This document shows positions 42,548 to 52,819 of a stretch of 55,573 nucleotides of DNA, one piece after another. The DNA is from Phycisphaeraceae bacterium (GTDB lineage Bacteria > Planctomycetota > Phycisphaerae > Phycisphaerales > Zrk34): assembly GCA_028284925.1 (NCBI GenBank), contig JANQQT010000133.1, positions 1 through 55,573 of the forward strand, given 5' to 3'. The first letter of the stretch is position 1. Every line of letters begins with the position of its first letter. The position numbers and the translations under genes are program-made. The notes under the pieces were generated by a model. That model worked only from the letters and a program-made list of their open reading frames with translations. It made no database searches and was not told the origin of the DNA.

Positions 42548-44617
42548 TTATTCTTCATTGAGTCGCTCCCACTCCCGCCAGTGAACCCCACGCGGAGGAA
42601 TCAATATCTCAACACGTGAAACCCTCAAACCCTCCACTTCAAAAACTCGTCCACGAGGCCGAATAACACCGCGCTGAATCATTTCACGTACCGGAGACCC
42701 CTCCTGATAAGCTGTCACAGACATCACACACCAACTCACACGCGCATCCCTCAACGTCTCGGGCCAACGTCCAGCCTGCGAATACGCATCCAAGTCACCC
42801 TGCTCATCCAAGATCTTCCGCCCGCTGAAGTACGACACCCACGCGCTCGCGCCCCGAGGCATCACCATCACATCATCTGGACCGATCGTTTGCTGCATCC
42901 AATCGGATAATCTCCACCACCTCACCCACTCCCCCTGGCGATACATCTGAATATAAGTCGCCACCGAGCTTTCCTCGGTCAACAACGATAAGTCTCCGAT
43001 CTCCATCGACATTCGCCCACGCCACGCCTCGTCTTTTACAGGCTTTCTCAGCACGACACGCACCAGCAAACTCTCGCCAACGCGACCCACCGTCCTGACA
43101 GGCACAATCATTCCCTTATCAATCAACTCCCTCCCCTTCAAACCCAACTCGTAACGAGAGGCCGGCAATATCGCCCAATGAACGTCCAGCCTGTCCAACT
43201 CATCCACCCAACGCCGCCACCTGCTGTTCGATGAAAGACTGCTATCCACAGCCAACACATCTCGACGCGAAACATAAGTCAATATGCGCGAAAGATCCCG
43301 CCTTTTCCCTTTTGCATCCAGACCGCCCACAATCACACGTTCATCTCTCTTCACAAATCGCTCAACCAATCTCGCCATTTCAAATGTATCAATCCACCGC
43401 CCATGATCCAACCGTTCGAGAAACGGTGTGTATTGCTGATGATAAACATGCCTCCCCAAAGCACCCACATTAGGTCCCACCAAAAACAATAAACCCGCCG
43501 CCATCACCCACGGTCCCCAAAACCGATCCAACTTCCGAGTCAAAACATAAAACGCCAGTAGCCATCCCAACACCAGCATCGGTTGGATCATCAGGAAGTA
43601 ACGCGGCACGATGCCAAGCAATAACAGGGACACAATCACCACCCAAATCATCACAGCGAACAATGGCGAAAACCAAAACAACAATACCGCCCCACTCAGG
43701 GCCATCAGGATCAATAACGTATTAAGACCGGGCAATATATCCACACCCAAAAAAGCACTGGGCAATGCCTCTTCAAACAAAAGTCCAACTCCCCTTACCA
43801 CACGATCCCACACAACCGACACGTCTGAGAACCGGGATATCAGAGTACGGCCATACTCACCCTCCAATGGATTAAGCTCGCTGAAATTCCAGACTAAAAC
43901 CAACCCCAACGCAATAAAAGCACTCACACCTACTGACCAGCCAATCCTCCAGCGATAACTACAATACGCGCGCCAACCCACATAAATGACCACGCCTAAT
44001 AACAAAATCCAGAAAGTCGGGCGTATCAGTGCCGACATGCCCATCCCCAGGACCATCAAAATCCCAAACCCAACCCGACTCCAACGCCCGTGCGAGACTT
44101 CCAACCCTCGCAACCCATAAAACCATAACATCTCCCAAAACAACGCTGGCACATCCGTCAAAACATCCGACGTTCTTAAGTGAAACTCACCCCCATACCC
44201 AAGGATCCCCGTCGCCCCAATCGCAACCCACAAGGGAAAGTCCAACCTCAGAATCTGGAAGAAAAGAACCAAAACACCTACCGCAAAAAAAAGATTCATC
44301 CAGAGAATCGGGGAGACCCCTTCGCCAAAGACACGTTGCAGTCCCGCCAACATATACGGCAATCCCGGATACACATGATCATGCGGCTCCGCGTGATAAA
44401 CAAACCCCTTTCCTTCCGCAATATTCCTGCCTAACTCCCTATACAACGCGCTGTCAGGTGTCGGTCGCCACTCCCCATTAAACGACAAAACAAAACCCAA
44501 TATCACCAGACCAAAAATCAACCACCAGTCACGGGATATGCGATACGCCAACCAACACGTCTGCTTCGTCGGCCGATGACCCGCCTTCAATTCACACAAT
44601 ACTTCCGATGAAATCAT
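42548..44617 (-). CDS. GT-C fold glycosyltransferase-like membrane protein
   Basis: 689 residues. The first loop reads PTPDSALYRELGRNIAEG, the same acidic-site pattern as its plus-strand neighbour, and it has eleven or so membrane helices followed by a C-terminal extracytoplasmic domain of about 280 residues. It is convergent with and similar in plan to the 40682-42538 product, but the two are clearly diverged. It probably modifies an envelope glycan, glycolipid or glycoprotein. Confidence 0.78.
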   Translation of the reverse strand: MISSEVLCELKAGHRPTKQTCWLAYRISRDWWLIFGLVILGFVLSFNGEWRPTPDSALYRELGRNIAEGKGFVYHAEPHDHVYPGLPYMLAGLQRVFGEGVSPILWMNLFFAVGVLVLFFQILRLDFPLWVAIGATGILGYGGEFHLRTSDVLTDVPALFWEMLWFYGLRGLEVSHGRWSRVGFGILMVLGMGMSALIRPTFWILLLGVVIYVGWRAYCSYRWRIGWSVGVSAFIALGLVLVWNFSELNPLEGEYGRTLISRFSDVSVVWDRVVRGVGLLFEEALPSAFLGVDILPGLNTLLILMALSGAVLLFWFSPLFAVMIWVVIVSLLLLGIVPRYFLMIQPMLVLGWLLAFYVLTRKLDRFWGPWVMAAGLLFLVGPNVGALGRHVYHQQYTPFLERLDHGRWIDTFEMARLVERFVKRDERVIVGGLDAKGKRRDLSRILTYVSRRDVLAVDSSLSSNSRWRRWVDELDRLDVHWAILPASRYELGLKGRELIDKGMIVPVRTVGRVGESLLVRVVLRKPVKDEAWRGRMSMEIGDLSLLTEESSVATYIQMYRQGEWVRWWRLSDWMQQTIGPDDVMVMPRGASAWVSYFSGRKILDEQGDLDAYSQAGRWPETLRDARVSWCVMSVTAYQEGSPVREMIQRGVIRPRGRVFEVEGLRVSRVEILIPPRGVHWREWERLNEE

Positions 44618-44761
44618 CCTGCCGCGATTCTAACGACCTGATCCCAAAATGGGAAAACCACACTCAACCTGTTATCCCAAACCCTCCACCAATCGACCAA
44701 TACGCGATAACAATCACTGAACGGATATACTGCCCCTCAATACTTATCAACAGGAAACCAC

Positions 44762-45478
44762 ATGCAACACCTCGCCCCGCCCGAATCCTTCGCCTCCCAT
44801 TGCGCCCACCTCAATATCGAAATCTCTGATGAAGAAATCACCCGACTGGGCCAATACCTGCATCTCCTTCTGGAAACCAACAAACAATTCAACCTCACTG
44901 CGATCAAAGAGCCCGATGTAGCGTGGCATCGACACATCCTCGATTCCATCGCACTCATCCCGTTTATTCAGGACGCGCGTACAGCCATCGATGTTGGAAC
45001 CGGGGCCGGCCTCCCCGGAATCCCCCTGGCAATCACGCAACCCAACCTGAACATCACACTTCTCGAATCCACAGGCAAAAAGGCAAAATTCTGCCAACAA
45101 ATCGTCGACCAACTCCAACTGAAAAATATCACGGTCATCAACGACCGCGCCGAAACGCTTGGTCAAAATAATCGATTCAGGGAATCATTCGATGTCGCGC
45201 TCGCACGCGCAGTCGGGCCGTTAAACACACTTCTCGAACTCACCCTACCGCTAACGAAAATCTGCGGCCGCGTCCTCGCCCAGAAAGGTGCTCGCACGGA
45301 AGAAGAACTCAAACGCATCGGCGATGCCCTGCTTGAACTGGGCGGCGGCGATGTACAGGTCTACGAGGCAATGCCCGGCGTCGATCCACAACCACTCGTT
45401 GTCATCATCACGCACGAATCCAAAACTCCCAAACAATATCCAAGACTCCCCGGCATCCCTAAACAATCACCACTCTGA
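44762..45478 (+). CDS. rsmG: 16S rRNA (guanine527-N7)-methyltransferase
   Basis: A 238-residue SAM-dependent methyltransferase of the GidB/RsmG family, which modifies G527 in 16S rRNA. Family blocks are NKQFNLTAIKEPD, RHILDSIAL, the SAM-binding VGTGAGLPGIPLA, and FDVALARAVGPL. The length is normal. It lies 5.3 kb from dnaA; rsmG is often near the origin in bacteria. Loss of this enzyme confers low-level streptomycin resistance in other species. Confidence 0.96.
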   Translation: MQHLAPPESFASHCAHLNIEISDEEITRLGQYLHLLLETNKQFNLTAIKEPDVAWHRHILDSIALIPFIQDARTAIDVGTGAGLPGIPLAITQPNLNITLLESTGKKAKFCQQIVDQLQLKNITVINDRAETLGQNNRFRESFDVALARAVGPLNTLLELTLPLTKICGRVLAQKGARTEEELKRIGDALLELGGGDVQVYEAMPGVDPQPLVVIITHESKTPKQYPRLPGIPKQSPL

Positions 45479-45514
45479 TCTACACCAACTGACCACCTCG
45501 GCTACAATCACTCA

Positions 45515-47623
45515 ATGTCATTCGACGTCCAACACATCCTCGGACCCGACGGCCCCATTGCCCGTCGCCTCTCCAATCAATACGAGCTTCGCCCACAACA
45601 ACTCCACATGGCCGCGCAGATAGACCAAACACTGCAACACGGATCAAACCTTATCGCCGAAGCAGGCACCGGCGTTGGCAAGTCCTTCGCTTACCTTCTA
45701 CCCGCCGTCAAAAGAATCGTTGAAGACAATGAACGCGTCATCATTTCGACACAAACCATCAGCCTCCAGGAACAACTCATCGAAAAAGATATCCCCCTCC
45801 TCCGCGCAGTTCTGGGCGCCGAGTTCTCCGCAGTCCTCGTCAAAGGCCGCGGCAATTACGTATCACTTCGCAGGCTCAGACAATCATCAAAAAGGCAAGC
45901 ACAACTCTTCCACACCGAACCCGAACTAAGAAGTCTCCACACTGTCGAAGACTGGGCATACGAAACCACCGATGGATCACTCGCTTCACTTCCCGTACTT
46001 GAACGCCAGAACATCTGGGCCAAAGTCCAGTCCGACTCCTCCAACTGCATGGGTCGAAAATGCGATACCTACAACAAATGCTTCTATCAGGCGGCTCGTC
46101 GCCGTATGGAAAACGGCGATCTCCTGATCGTTAACCACGCCCTTTTCTTCGCCGACCTCGCCATGCGCGCATCCGGCCTCGGCTTCCTGCCACCCTACGA
46201 TCACGTCATTCTGGACGAAGCACATACCATCGAAGACATTGTCTCCGATCACTTCGGGGTCACCATCGCCGACACCGCGGTTAATCACCTGCTAGGTTCA
46301 CTCTTCCACACGCGTCACCGCAAAGGTTTCCTTACCTCCATCTCCCTCAAAGACACTTCCGAAATAAATCTGGTTGAAAAAGCCATCGACCAGGTCCACC
46401 AAACCTACATCGCCTCCGAGTGCTTCTTTGACGACCTTACCGAATGGCAACAAAGAAAAGGCCGAAAAAACGGTCGTGTCAACGAACCCAACATCGTTAA
46501 AAACCATCTCCACAACGTCCTCAAAGATCTCATCATTATCCTCCGATCTCTCATCCCAAAAGTTAAAAGAGAAGCCGACCAGTTTGAACTCAACGGCTAT
46601 ATCGACCGGGCACAAGTCTGCAACAGCGCCATCACGACCTGGCTCCAACATCAACTCAATGACGCCGTCTATTGGATGGAAGTCAGCACCGGTCGATTTC
46701 AGCGCGTCAAACTCGCTTGCGCCCCAATCGATGTTGCGCCGCTCCTCCGCGAGCACCTTTTTAACAAAACCAACTGCGACAACAGTCCTGTCGGTATCGT
46801 ACTCACCAGCGCCACACTCGCTACCGGTAACCAACAACAGTCAATTCCATCCGAAGGCTCCCTAAACTACGAGCCGATCGACGAAGAGTTAGGCGACCCC
46901 CAAAAAGATCCAACACCAACTCAAGCCAAACATCCAAACACAGCTTTCAAACACCTCGCCTCCAGACTCGGCTGCGAAGAAGCGGAAACCATCCAACTTG
47001 GTTCGCCTTTCGACTACGAATCTGCCGTACGACTCATCATCGAACAGGACATGCCCGAACCAAATTCCGATCAATACAACGAACAACTCGGCCCGAGAAT
47101 CCTCAACCATATTCGCGCCACAGCAGGCGGCACGTTCGTCCTGTTTACCAACTATGGTGTATTAAACAAGATGGCCGATTGGCTCACTCCTCACGTAAAA
47201 GACCTTGCCCTCACGCTCCTGGTTCAAGGAAGAGACGGCCCGCGCTCCATCCTGCTCCAAAGATTCAAACACGATGGCTCAGCCGTACTCCTCGGTACAG
47301 ATAGCTTCTGGCAGGGTGTCGACGTTCGAGGTGATGCCCTCCGAAATGTAATCATCACTCGCCTTCCATTTGCCGTACCCGACCTGCCGCTCACCGAAGC
47401 ACGCATCGAACGCATCAGGAATCGAGGTGGGTCACCCTTCATGGACTACCAACTTCCCGAAGCCATCATTAAATTCAAACAGGGCTTCGGTCGTCTCATC
47501 CGATCACACGCTGATACCGGTCGGGTTGTCGTCCTCGACAAAAGAATCTCTTCCAAACCCTACGGCAAAAAGTTCGTCGATGCCCTCCCGCCCATTCACA
47601 TTGAACGTGTCAAAAATTTCTGA
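45515..47623 (+). CDS. DinG/XPD-family ATP-dependent helicase
   Basis: A 702-residue superfamily 2 helicase, DinG/YoaA type, 5'-to-3' on DNA. Walker A is GTGVGKS (51-57) and the Walker B box is DEAH (234-237). C-terminal motifs include VLTSATL and GFGRLIRSHADTGRVVVLDKR. Of the four cysteines that hold the 4Fe-4S cluster in XPD/DinG, three are in normal spacing (178, 183, 189), but the first (residue 117, in GRGNYVSLRR) is serine. Either cluster binding uses Ser or the cluster is lost. It lies directly downstream of rsmG. Confidence 0.88.
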   Translation: MSFDVQHILGPDGPIARRLSNQYELRPQQLHMAAQIDQTLQHGSNLIAEAGTGVGKSFAYLLPAVKRIVEDNERVIISTQTISLQEQLIEKDIPLLRAVLGAEFSAVLVKGRGNYVSLRRLRQSSKRQAQLFHTEPELRSLHTVEDWAYETTDGSLASLPVLERQNIWAKVQSDSSNCMGRKCDTYNKCFYQAARRRMENGDLLIVNHALFFADLAMRASGLGFLPPYDHVILDEAHTIEDIVSDHFGVTIADTAVNHLLGSLFHTRHRKGFLTSISLKDTSEINLVEKAIDQVHQTYIASECFFDDLTEWQQRKGRKNGRVNEPNIVKNHLHNVLKDLIIILRSLIPKVKREADQFELNGYIDRAQVCNSAITTWLQHQLNDAVYWMEVSTGRFQRVKLACAPIDVAPLLREHLFNKTNCDNSPVGIVLTSATLATGNQQQSIPSEGSLNYEPIDEELGDPQKDPTPTQAKHPNTAFKHLASRLGCEEAETIQLGSPFDYESAVRLIIEQDMPEPNSDQYNEQLGPRILNHIRATAGGTFVLFTNYGVLNKMADWLTPHVKDLALTLLVQGRDGPRSILLQRFKHDGSAVLLGTDSFWQGVDVRGDALRNVIITRLPFAVPDLPLTEARIERIRNRGGSPFMDYQLPEAIIKFKQGFGRLIRSHADTGRVVVLDKRISSKPYGKKFVDALPPIHIERVKNF

Positions 47624-47850
47624 ATTTCATACGTGGCGACCAATAAAAAGACGCGCAGTTGCTCCAAATACGCATTTATCCTTTTAACTCGTGACCCTAC
47701 CTCTCCAAGTTTCCATCCCGCAGCACATCGCCCGTTTAAGACCTCCCGCCATCAAACCGATATTGGAGCAGTAACGACTCGGTGCCCCAGCCGATGAGGA
47801 ACGTCATACCCCGCGCGTCTCAACATCGCGCCACAAATGAAGGGCGAGAA

Positions 47851-48771
47851 ATGGCCAACAGTGCTGTGCAATCCAGTCTCCAAATCTACCTTCGACAAAT
47901 CAACGAAGTGCCGCTCCTTTCGGCGGAAGAGGAAAAGGAACTCGCCCACAAAATCATCTACGACAACGATCCCAACGCCCGAGAACATATGGTCCGCGCC
48001 AACCTCAGGCTTGTCGTCGCCATCGCCAAAAAATACCTCAACCGAGGGCTTCCGCTCGGCGACCTTATTGAAGAAGGAAACATCGGACTTCTGCGAGCGG
48101 TCGAAGGTTTTGACCCCAGCCACGGCGCACGTTTCAGCACCTATGGATCATGGTGGATCAAACAGGGTATCAAACGCGCACTTATAAACGCAACACAACC
48201 AATCCACGTTCCGGCTTACATGGTCGAACTCATATCCAAATGGAAAAAATGCTCCGCTCAGCTCGAAGAGGAACTTGGTCGACAACCCACAATGGCCGAA
48301 CTCTCCGAAGCCATGGAGTTACCAGCCAAGAAACTCGAAGCCGTAAAAAAGGCTGTCAAGGCTTTCAAACGACCCAGTCAATCCGGTACAGGCGAAGAAG
48401 GCGAACCCATGACGCTCGCCAGCCTCATCGAAGATGATCGCGCCCTTCAACCTGAAGACCCCATGTCCACGCAGGACGACATCGAAGCCGTCTACAAACT
48501 CCTGGATGTCATCGACGAACGGGAAGCAACCATCCTTCGTTTACGATACGGCCTCGATGATGAGGAACCTAAGACGCTCAAAGAGATCGGCCAGGAAATA
48601 GGCCTCACAAGAGAACGTGTACGCCAACTTGAAATAGAAGCACTCCAGAAACTTAACGCTGGTCTCATGGGTGAGGAATTGCCCGAAAAGCCAAAACGCA
48701 AGAGACGAGCGCCAAAACAAAAACAGGAAGACAACACCCCCACACCCGAACCTCAAACCGTTTCCACCTAA
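47851..48771 (+). CDS. RNA polymerase sigma factor, sigma-70 (RpoD/SigA-like)
   Basis: 306 residues. Region 1.2 ([19 protein letters not shown]), regions 2.1-2.4 ([36 protein letters not shown]), region 3 and region 4.2 ([19 protein letters not shown]) are all present. Region 1.1 is absent, as in compact primary or group 2 sigma factors. The ATG at 47851 gives the natural start (AGGGCGAG upstream). Whether this is the principal sigma of the cell or a paralogue is open: planctomycetes usually have several. The C-terminal tail is lysine-rich. Confidence 0.92.
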   Translation: MANSAVQSSLQIYLRQINEVPLLSAEEEKELAHKIIYDNDPNAREHMVRANLRLVVAIAKKYLNRGLPLGDLIEEGNIGLLRAVEGFDPSHGARFSTYGSWWIKQGIKRALINATQPIHVPAYMVELISKWKKCSAQLEEELGRQPTMAELSEAMELPAKKLEAVKKAVKAFKRPSQSGTGEEGEPMTLASLIEDDRALQPEDPMSTQDDIEAVYKLLDVIDEREATILRLRYGLDDEEPKTLKEIGQEIGLTRERVRQLEIEALQKLNAGLMGEELPEKPKRKRRAPKQKQEDNTPTPEPQTVST

Positions 48772-49069
48772 TATCCACATCACCCATCATTTCAAATCAG
48801 AATCTACCCCATATCTGTTTCATTGCACACGCGTCAAAAACACAAAATTACCGTATTGACTCAAATATACCGTCACTCACCTTACAAATCTCAGATTTTC
48901 GACTCATCCAATTAATCAACCAATATCAAAACACTCATACGTTATGCTTGATTAATTCCAGTTCTGCTCTACTATTGCAGTTCTAAATTCGATCCATGTC
49001 GGTGCGTTACTGACGAACCGGGCCCGGGGTGCGACTCTGTAATCCTTTTTTATACTGAGGAGCATACAC
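48772..49069. other. Promoter-containing spacer before the AT-hook gene
   Basis: 298 A+T-rich bases between the sigma-factor gene and the AT-hook gene. It holds the candidate promoter at 48948-48975 and no visible gene. Confidence 0.45.
48948..48975 (+). promoter_or_regulatory. Candidate promoter of the AT-hook protein gene
   Basis: TTGATT (48948-48953), a 16-base spacer, TACTAT (48970-48975), about 95 bases before the start codon. Confidence 0.35.
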
Positions 49070-49552
49070 ATGGCCGACTCAATCTCTAATCTTTCTATCC
49101 GAGATCTCCAAGCTGAAATTGAACGACGCAAAGCCGAACTTCCTAATCTTCGCGCCCAACGCGATGAACTCAAATCGCAACTCGCCGAAATCGAACGCGC
49201 CATCGCAGAACTCACCGGAAAAACAAAAAGACGAGGACGACCCGCTTCAAAAACCACAACCAAAAAGAACACGACTGGCAGAAAACGAGGACGCAAACCC
49301 GGCAGGCCCAAATCGAAAACGATTACCAAAGCAAACGGTCGCAAACGACCTAAGAACAAAATGCCCCTCTCTGATGCTCTCGCTAAAGTGCTCGCCAAAA
49401 AATCACCACAACGTGTCGTCGATCTTGCTGCAGCCGTAATCAAAGCGGGATACAAATCCTCATCAAAAACATTTGCCACCATCGTCAACCAGACGCTTAT
49501 CAAGGATGGAAGATTCCACTCTGTTGCTCGCGGCCAGTATGCCCTGAAGTAA
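49070..49552 (+). CDS. DNA-binding protein with AT-hooks and a winged-helix-like C-terminus
   Basis: 160 residues in three parts. An N-terminal coiled coil (about 1-50) is followed by a basic linker with AT-hook motifs (RRGRPAS, KRGRKPGRPKSK), which bind the minor groove of A+T-rich DNA. A C-terminal 60-residue domain (LSDALAKVLAKKSPQ to the end) resembles a HARE-HTH/winged helix. The gene has its own promoter and terminator and AGGAG seven to eight bases upstream. The layout suggests a nucleoid-associated or regulatory protein; family name uncertain. Confidence 0.78.
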   Translation: MADSISNLSIRDLQAEIERRKAELPNLRAQRDELKSQLAEIERAIAELTGKTKRRGRPASKTTTKKNTTGRKRGRKPGRPKSKTITKANGRKRPKNKMPLSDALAKVLAKKSPQRVVDLAAAVIKAGYKSSSKTFATIVNQTLIKDGRFHSVARGQYALK

Positions 49553-49575
49553 ACAAACGCTCAAATCAACTAAAA

Positions 49576-49606
49576 ACGCCTCGCATTCATCCGCGGGGCG
49601 TTTTTT
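49576..49606 (+). terminator. Terminator of the AT-hook gene
   Basis: A nine-pair stem (ACGCCTCGC/GCGGGGCGT, one G-U pair) is followed by six T, 24 bases after the stop. It also closes the convergent purU gene if read on the other strand. Confidence 0.85.
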
Positions 49607-49635
49607 GTTCAAAATCTAACCCACCTGCCTTTACT

Positions 49636-50517
49636 CTAATCTTCATTAATCAGAGAACTTAACCCTGGCTTAAATACCACCCGATCATCCACCACAATCA
49701 ATTGCTCATTCAGGAAATACGCTAACGCCGTACTCAGCACTTCCGCTTCCAACGCTTGTCCTTTTGCTCGAACATCCTCCACATTATCCTTGCCGACATC
49801 AATGTGAAACACATCCTGCAAAATGATCGGTCCCTCATCCAGATCCTCCGTGACAAAGTGAGCCGTCGAACCACTCACACGCACACCTTCATCAAACGCT
49901 TGTCGATAAGGAGCAGGCCCGGGAAAATGCGGCAACAACGATGGATGAATGTTAATAACCCGATGTTTGAACGCGTCCACCACATCCCCCGTCAAAATCT
50001 GCATATATCGGGCCAAAACCGCCACATCAATACCCCGCTCAATCATCGTTTCGCGTAACCATGTCATGTGCGCGGACTTGTCCGATGATGGCTTCCACAT
50101 GAATTCAATCCCCGCGCTCTCCGCTACCTCCCGCAAAACCTCATGATTACCTAACACGCAATCCAACGTCCCCCGATATCGACCTGTCTTCCAATCCGCG
50201 ATCAATTTCTCAAGACAATGCGGCTCCTTCGACACCAACACAGCCACTTTCTTGTCACGACGCTTGGACGTCAGCGTCATCCGTACTTCCATACCAATGG
50301 TCTTACCAGTCTCCAGCAATCCCGTCACCAATTCGTCCAGACTGATCGTCATACCCGCCAAATCCACCAGCATGTCCATGATGAACATGCCGCGCACCAC
50401 ATGCTGCTGCAAGTCTTCTATGTTCACCCCTCGTTCCGCCAGATACGTCGCGAAGCGCGCTACCACCCCCGTTTGGTCCTTACCCAATACGCTCACTACC
50501 GCCGACACTTTACTCAT
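49636..50517 (-). CDS. purU: Formyltetrahydrofolate deformylase
   Basis: 293 residues that hydrolyse 10-formyl-THF to THF and formate, supplying formate and balancing one-carbon pools. An N-terminal ACT domain (about 1-85, VSVLGKDQTGVVARFATYLA) is followed by a formyltransferase domain with INIHPSLLPHFPG, GSTAHFV and the catalytic DLDEGPII aspartate. The open frame extends 79 codons further, but the ATG at 50517 has GGAGTG upstream and gives the standard length, so I chose it. Confidence 0.93.
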   Translation of the reverse strand: MSKVSAVVSVLGKDQTGVVARFATYLAERGVNIEDLQQHVVRGMFIMDMLVDLAGMTISLDELVTGLLETGKTIGMEVRMTLTSKRRDKKVAVLVSKEPHCLEKLIADWKTGRYRGTLDCVLGNHEVLREVAESAGIEFMWKPSSDKSAHMTWLRETMIERGIDVAVLARYMQILTGDVVDAFKHRVINIHPSLLPHFPGPAPYRQAFDEGVRVSGSTAHFVTEDLDEGPIILQDVFHIDVGKDNVEDVRAKGQALEAEVLSTALAYFLNEQLIVVDDRVVFKPGLSSLINED

Positions 50518-50801
50518 CGAGATTTCACTCCAACCATCAAGACCCGACGCCATACAACGATCTGCTCCGCCGATTCTACAATCGACATTTATCATCCGCC
50601 AGTTGACTACGACGAACAGACGATAAGAATAGCGACTTGCCCATTGACAATTTGGCGTCTCAGCCTTAACTTGTCTCAGAACAAATCCCCCTTGTTTAGG
50701 GTGGTACAGGTAGGAACAGCTTTTTAGGGAAAAGCCGCTCCATCGCCGAATCACGGCGAATACCCAAAAGTTTGAATAAGCGCGAACTCAAAGAGGTTGC
50801 G

Positions 50802-52250
50802 ATGATGTCGATTCCAGATCCTGCCGTGTGGCGGGATATGCTCCACTATTTGAGAAGACACCATACCGAGATGTGCCGCCACTGGTTCGAGGAACTCGAA
50901 CCCCTTCGTCTCGACGGCGGAATACTGGAAATCCGTGTAGCCAACGACCTGCAACGTAACTACCTCGCCAAGAAATGCACCGACCCCTTCACAGAAGCCG
51001 CCCAGGCCACGACAGGCGCCCTCGTAGCCGTCAATTTCACCACGGAAACAACACCCCAAAGCGAAATCGATAACACCGATACCCAGCCGGATTCCTCCAC
51101 TGAGAAAAGAACTCCCGACATCAACATCACTGAAAACCCATTTAGCGAAATCGCTCAAAAACCGCCAGGCCACAAGTCTACAGCCAAAAATTCCGTCACA
51201 CGCTACGACATGGGCGATGACGAAATCGTCCTTTCACCCGACTATTCCTTCGATAATTTCGTAACAGGCCCCAACAACCAACTCGCTTACGCTGCCTCCA
51301 TGGGTGTCTCCGAAAAACCCGGTAAATCCTTCAATCCTCTCTTCATCCACGGAGGCGTGGGCCTGGGAAAAACACACCTCCTGCAGGCCATTTGCCAGAC
51401 CATCCTCTCAAAGAACGCAGACGCCACCATTTGCTACCTCAGTTGCGATACGTTCATGAATCACTTTATTGAAGCCGTGCAAAACGGCAAAATGAACGAA
51501 TTCCGGCACCGATACCGACATGTGGACGTCCTGCTCATTGATGACATCCACTTTCTAGCCAACCGTGACCGCACGCAGGAAGAATTCTTCCATACATTCA
51601 ACACGCTCTACCAATCCAACAAACAGATCATTCTCTCCTCTGACGCACCTCCCAACGAAATTCCCCAGCTTGAAGATCGCCTGATATCCCGTTTCAACTG
51701 GGGACTCGTCACCCGGATCGAGAAACCCTGCTACGAAACACGCGTCGCTATCGTCACCAAGAAAGCACAAATTCGAGGGTTCGACCTCCCCGAACCCGTC
51801 GCCTGCTACATCGCCAACAAACTCGATACCAACATCCGCGAGCTCGAAGGCGCCGTCACCAAAGTCCAATCCCTCTCCATGCTTCGACAGACACCCGTTT
51901 GCCTTGAAACCGCAAGGGAAGCCCTAGGCGATGAAGATCCCTCATCCTCCAGCCCCCAACTTACCATCCAGAATATCATCGACGCGGTAACCAAGTTTTA
52001 CGATGTCAAACTCGCCGATCTGCAATCCAAACGTCGACACCGATCCATAACCGTTCCCCGACAGGTCTGCATGTACCTCGCCAGACACCGCACCCGGTAT
52101 TCTCTGGAGGAAATTGGCGGATATTTCGGCGGTAGAGACCACACCACAGTAATGCACGCCGTCAAAACAACCGAAGATAGGATGGCTAGCGAAGAAGATT
52201 TTGCAAAACAAATCGAAATACTGGACAAACAACTACTGGTCGGTATATAA
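50802..52250 (+). CDS. dnaA: Chromosomal replication initiator protein DnaA
   Basis: 482 residues. Domain I (about 1-80), a variable linker, the AAA+ ATPase domain with Walker A GGVGLGKTH and Walker B LLIDDIHFL, and the C-terminal DNA-binding domain with GRDHTTVMHAV. It binds DnaA boxes and opens the origin. Two adjacent ATGs (50802, 50805) follow a GAGG site. A strong terminator (52281-52320) follows. The candidate origin lies 1.6 kb downstream, past the MoxR gene. Confidence 0.98.
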   Translation: MMSIPDPAVWRDMLHYLRRHHTEMCRHWFEELEPLRLDGGILEIRVANDLQRNYLAKKCTDPFTEAAQATTGALVAVNFTTETTPQSEIDNTDTQPDSSTEKRTPDINITENPFSEIAQKPPGHKSTAKNSVTRYDMGDDEIVLSPDYSFDNFVTGPNNQLAYAASMGVSEKPGKSFNPLFIHGGVGLGKTHLLQAICQTILSKNADATICYLSCDTFMNHFIEAVQNGKMNEFRHRYRHVDVLLIDDIHFLANRDRTQEEFFHTFNTLYQSNKQIILSSDAPPNEIPQLEDRLISRFNWGLVTRIEKPCYETRVAIVTKKAQIRGFDLPEPVACYIANKLDTNIRELEGAVTKVQSLSMLRQTPVCLETAREALGDEDPSSSSPQLTIQNIIDAVTKFYDVKLADLQSKRRHRSITVPRQVCMYLARHRTRYSLEEIGGYFGGRDHTTVMHAVKTTEDRMASEEDFAKQIEILDKQLLVGI

Positions 52251-52280
52251 TGACCGCATAACCAAGACACCCCCCCGCCG

Positions 52281-52320
52281 AAACCCCCGGTCACTCACCC
52301 AACGATCGGGGGTTTCCTTT
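52281..52320 (+). terminator. Terminator of dnaA
   Basis: A nine-pair stem AAACCCCCG/CGGGGGTTT (52281-52289, 52307-52315) with a 17-base loop is followed by CCTTTT. It lies 30 bases after the dnaA stop. Because the stem ends in TTT on both sides it could also work on the minus strand. Confidence 0.75.
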
Positions 52321-52819
52321 TGCGCTCACCTCAATAAAATGTCCTTTTTGGCCTAAAAATGTGTATTTATCGTTCTTTTTCACCGTCCTCAACTTGGATT
52401 CAGGTCCATCTGGGTCCATCCCCAACCTGTCAATTCGTATGTGGAAACCTCGCGTATGAACTGGATTCGAATGTTCCCAAAGTGCCATGACCAACGTTCA
52501 TCTTCCGTTCACCACAAATAAAACATTCTGGATTACAGAACCCAAGCAACATCCTCAAAAAGTAATCCATACCAAACCGACAATTTCCCCCACATTACCA
52601 ACTCCTTTCAAGACCCTGCAAAACACCGGTCCAACTCATTTTCTTCTCCCACATTCCTTCATTTTTCCACAAACCCACACCCCTTACTACTATGACTAAT
52701 TCTTTATATATGTCACAGATATGTATCTCACGGTAAAACCGTGGCCGTCCATTCACTCAGTCGTTATACTAAACACTCGATTGATCTGACATCCCGAATC
52801 ATCCCCTGTGGGAGGACAC
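52321..52819. other. Gene-free stretch between dnaA and moxR-like gene
   Basis: About 500 bases with no credible gene. It holds a small hairpin (CACGGT-AAA-ACCGTG, 52729-52743) and a TATACT hexamer (52765-52770) that could be the -10 element for the downstream ATPase gene; the -35 region is weak. No perfect DnaA box is seen here. Confidence 0.4.
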
